Below are positions 7,125 through 8,087 of a stretch of DNA of 8,087 nucleotides, piece by piece; the first letter of the stretch is position 1, and every line of letters starts with the position of its first letter. The notes beneath the pieces were generated by a model. That model saw nothing but the letters and a program-made list of their open reading frames with translations. It did not search any database and was not told where the DNA came from. The stretch lies in assembly GCA_003157235.1 (NCBI GenBank), contig PMJC01000128.1, forward strand, positions 1 through 8,087. The letters are read 5' to 3'. The stretch comes from Methanosarcina sp. (GTDB lineage: Archaea; Halobacteriota; Methanosarcinia; Methanosarcinales; Methanosarcinaceae). The position numbers and the translations under genes are program-made.

Positions 7125-7136
7125 TATAGTTATAAA
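7125..7136 (-). promoter_or_regulatory. Alternative candidate TATA box TTTATAACTATA
   Basis: On the minus strand AACC is followed by TTTATAACTATA, a TATA-like element about 120-131 bases upstream of the ATG at 7005. It would give a leader of roughly 100 bases, a length common in methanogens. The sequence does not decide between this and the nearer candidate at 7035-7046. Confidence 0.28.
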
Positions 7137-7224
7137 GGTTTTAAATATTATTCATTGAAACCATACATTATAGAATAATTAATTATTAAAATCATCCCCT
7201 TATATATGAGAATTATTTCTTTCC

Positions 7225-7245
7225 TATTAGAGTTTTTCTCTAATA
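7225..7245. repeat. Perfect 8-bp hairpin TATTAGAG-TTTTT-CTCTAATA at the edge of repeat copy B
   Basis: The arms 7225-7232 and 7238-7245 pair perfectly around a five-T loop. The right arm overlaps the start of repeat copy B. Copy A has no matching left arm, so the hairpin is not a conserved part of the repeat. Its role is unknown. Confidence 0.35.
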
Positions 7246-7346
7246 TTATGGAAAATTTTGATAAATCCCGAAATTTAGTCAGATATGCATAAATATTATA
7301 TTAATGATTCGTGGAAATCAGAGGTTTCTCAAAATCTTCTATGATT
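7237..7346. repeat. Dispersed repeat, copy B (upstream of the helicase-nuclease gene)
   Basis: Partner of 221-330 in direct orientation. The core AATTTTGATAAA is at 7254-7265, AAATTT at 7271-7276, then GTCAGATATGCATA and the weaker GTGGAAATCAGAGG and ATCTTCTAT blocks. It lies about 230 bases upstream of the helicase-nuclease start, so both copies are on the upstream side of a minus-strand gene and oriented the same way relative to it. A second, differently spaced AATTTTGATA is at 7356-7365. Confidence 0.55.
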
Positions 7347-8087
7347 GTTCCTTTTAATTTTGATAATTAAATTGTTAATCTGTTATGTAATATGAATTTC
7401 TCCGATTTTTAGGTTGTAAAGCATGATATTACGAGTCAAATTTGCTCAATTTTCTTTAGAAGTTTTTGAGAGACATCTGATCTTCACGGGTCATTTATAT
7501 AAAGATTATGTACATATGACAAAATTTAGAATTTATCAGAATGTTCTTTATTTATAAGTACATTCAGTCTCATTATTGCAATTTTCCTATTCTGTTCTTC
7601 AGTTAGAAGTTCCCAAAACTCAGGTGTTGGTACAGAATATATAATTGGATATTCTTTACAAATGTTTAACTATTCTGCTAACATACATTCACAGTACAAA
7701 ATTTTAGATAATTCCCTCCTGTTATTATTCTATAAGGTATATATCAAAATATAATTTATCACTCTTTTTTCTCTAGATTTCATCTCTGTTTCTCATTGTT
7801 TTTGCTTCATTTTCTCGATATTTATCCGATTTTGCATGTCCAAGATCTGAATGGATAAAAGTAGTTCACTGAATTATTACCTTTTTTTATTTTCAAACCA
7901 AGGTAATAAAGTTAACTTTACAACTGTCTACATATTCATTCTTCATTATAATTATCACTAATTCTTTTTTTGAGTGATCAGACTGGGGTACTAACTAGTA
8001 TGTACTCAGTAAAACTACAAAATTTCTTGAAGAAAATTAATTCAATGCATTTTTATCAAGTTCAAAATTGGAAAGATCATCCCATTG

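Larger units (their letters stand above)
7006..8087. other. Long AT-rich region without a convincing gene, upstream of the helicase-nuclease
   Basis: No protein gene can be supported here on either strand. The stretch contains two promoter candidates near the gene, the 7225-7245 hairpin, repeat copy B, and a fully palindromic TATA-like TTTATATAAA at 7494-7503 that could act in either direction. A 30-codon open frame lies at 7776-7865 on the minus strand. Nothing recognisable runs off the right edge. Confidence 0.6.

Overview
The window carries one very large gene and the first codons of a second, both on the minus strand, set in long AT-rich DNA that appears to be non-coding. The coding style suggests a methanogenic archaeon of the Methanosarcina type. 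The clues are gene-poor intergenic stretches of about 1.1 and 1.4 kb, TATA-box-like sites such as TTTATATA, T-run ends instead of hairpin terminators, a GGAG-type ribosome binding site, and a moderate-GC gene in much lower-GC surroundings. No rRNA, tRNA or taxonomic marker gene is present, so this assignment is inference.

Layout: positions 1-115 (minus) hold the start of a small secreted Gly/His-rich protein cut by the window edge. Positions 116-1536 are non-coding or decayed DNA. They contain a strong hairpin at 160-221, a dispersed repeat at 221-330, a partial further copy at 459-481, two copies of a small inverted-repeat box, and one unexplained open frame at 1037-1225. Positions 1537-7005 (minus) encode an intact 1822-residue protein. 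Its order is an N-terminal DUF4011-type region, a split superfamily 1 (Upf1/Dna2-like) helicase with a large helical insertion, a Vsr/DUF559-like (MTES_1575-type) nuclease domain, a long variable linker and a DUF3320-type C-terminus. Positions 7006-8087 are again non-coding, with candidate promoters, a small hairpin and a second copy of the dispersed repeat at 7237-7346.

The helicase-nuclease is most likely a single-gene defence or nucleic-acid surveillance factor. The same domain order has been reported among antiphage cassettes; I recall the name Hhe but could not verify it. No partner gene lies next to it here. The most interesting non-coding signal is the repeat of about 110 bp that lies upstream of both minus-strand genes in the same orientation. 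It may be a shared regulatory region or a mobile-element remnant.
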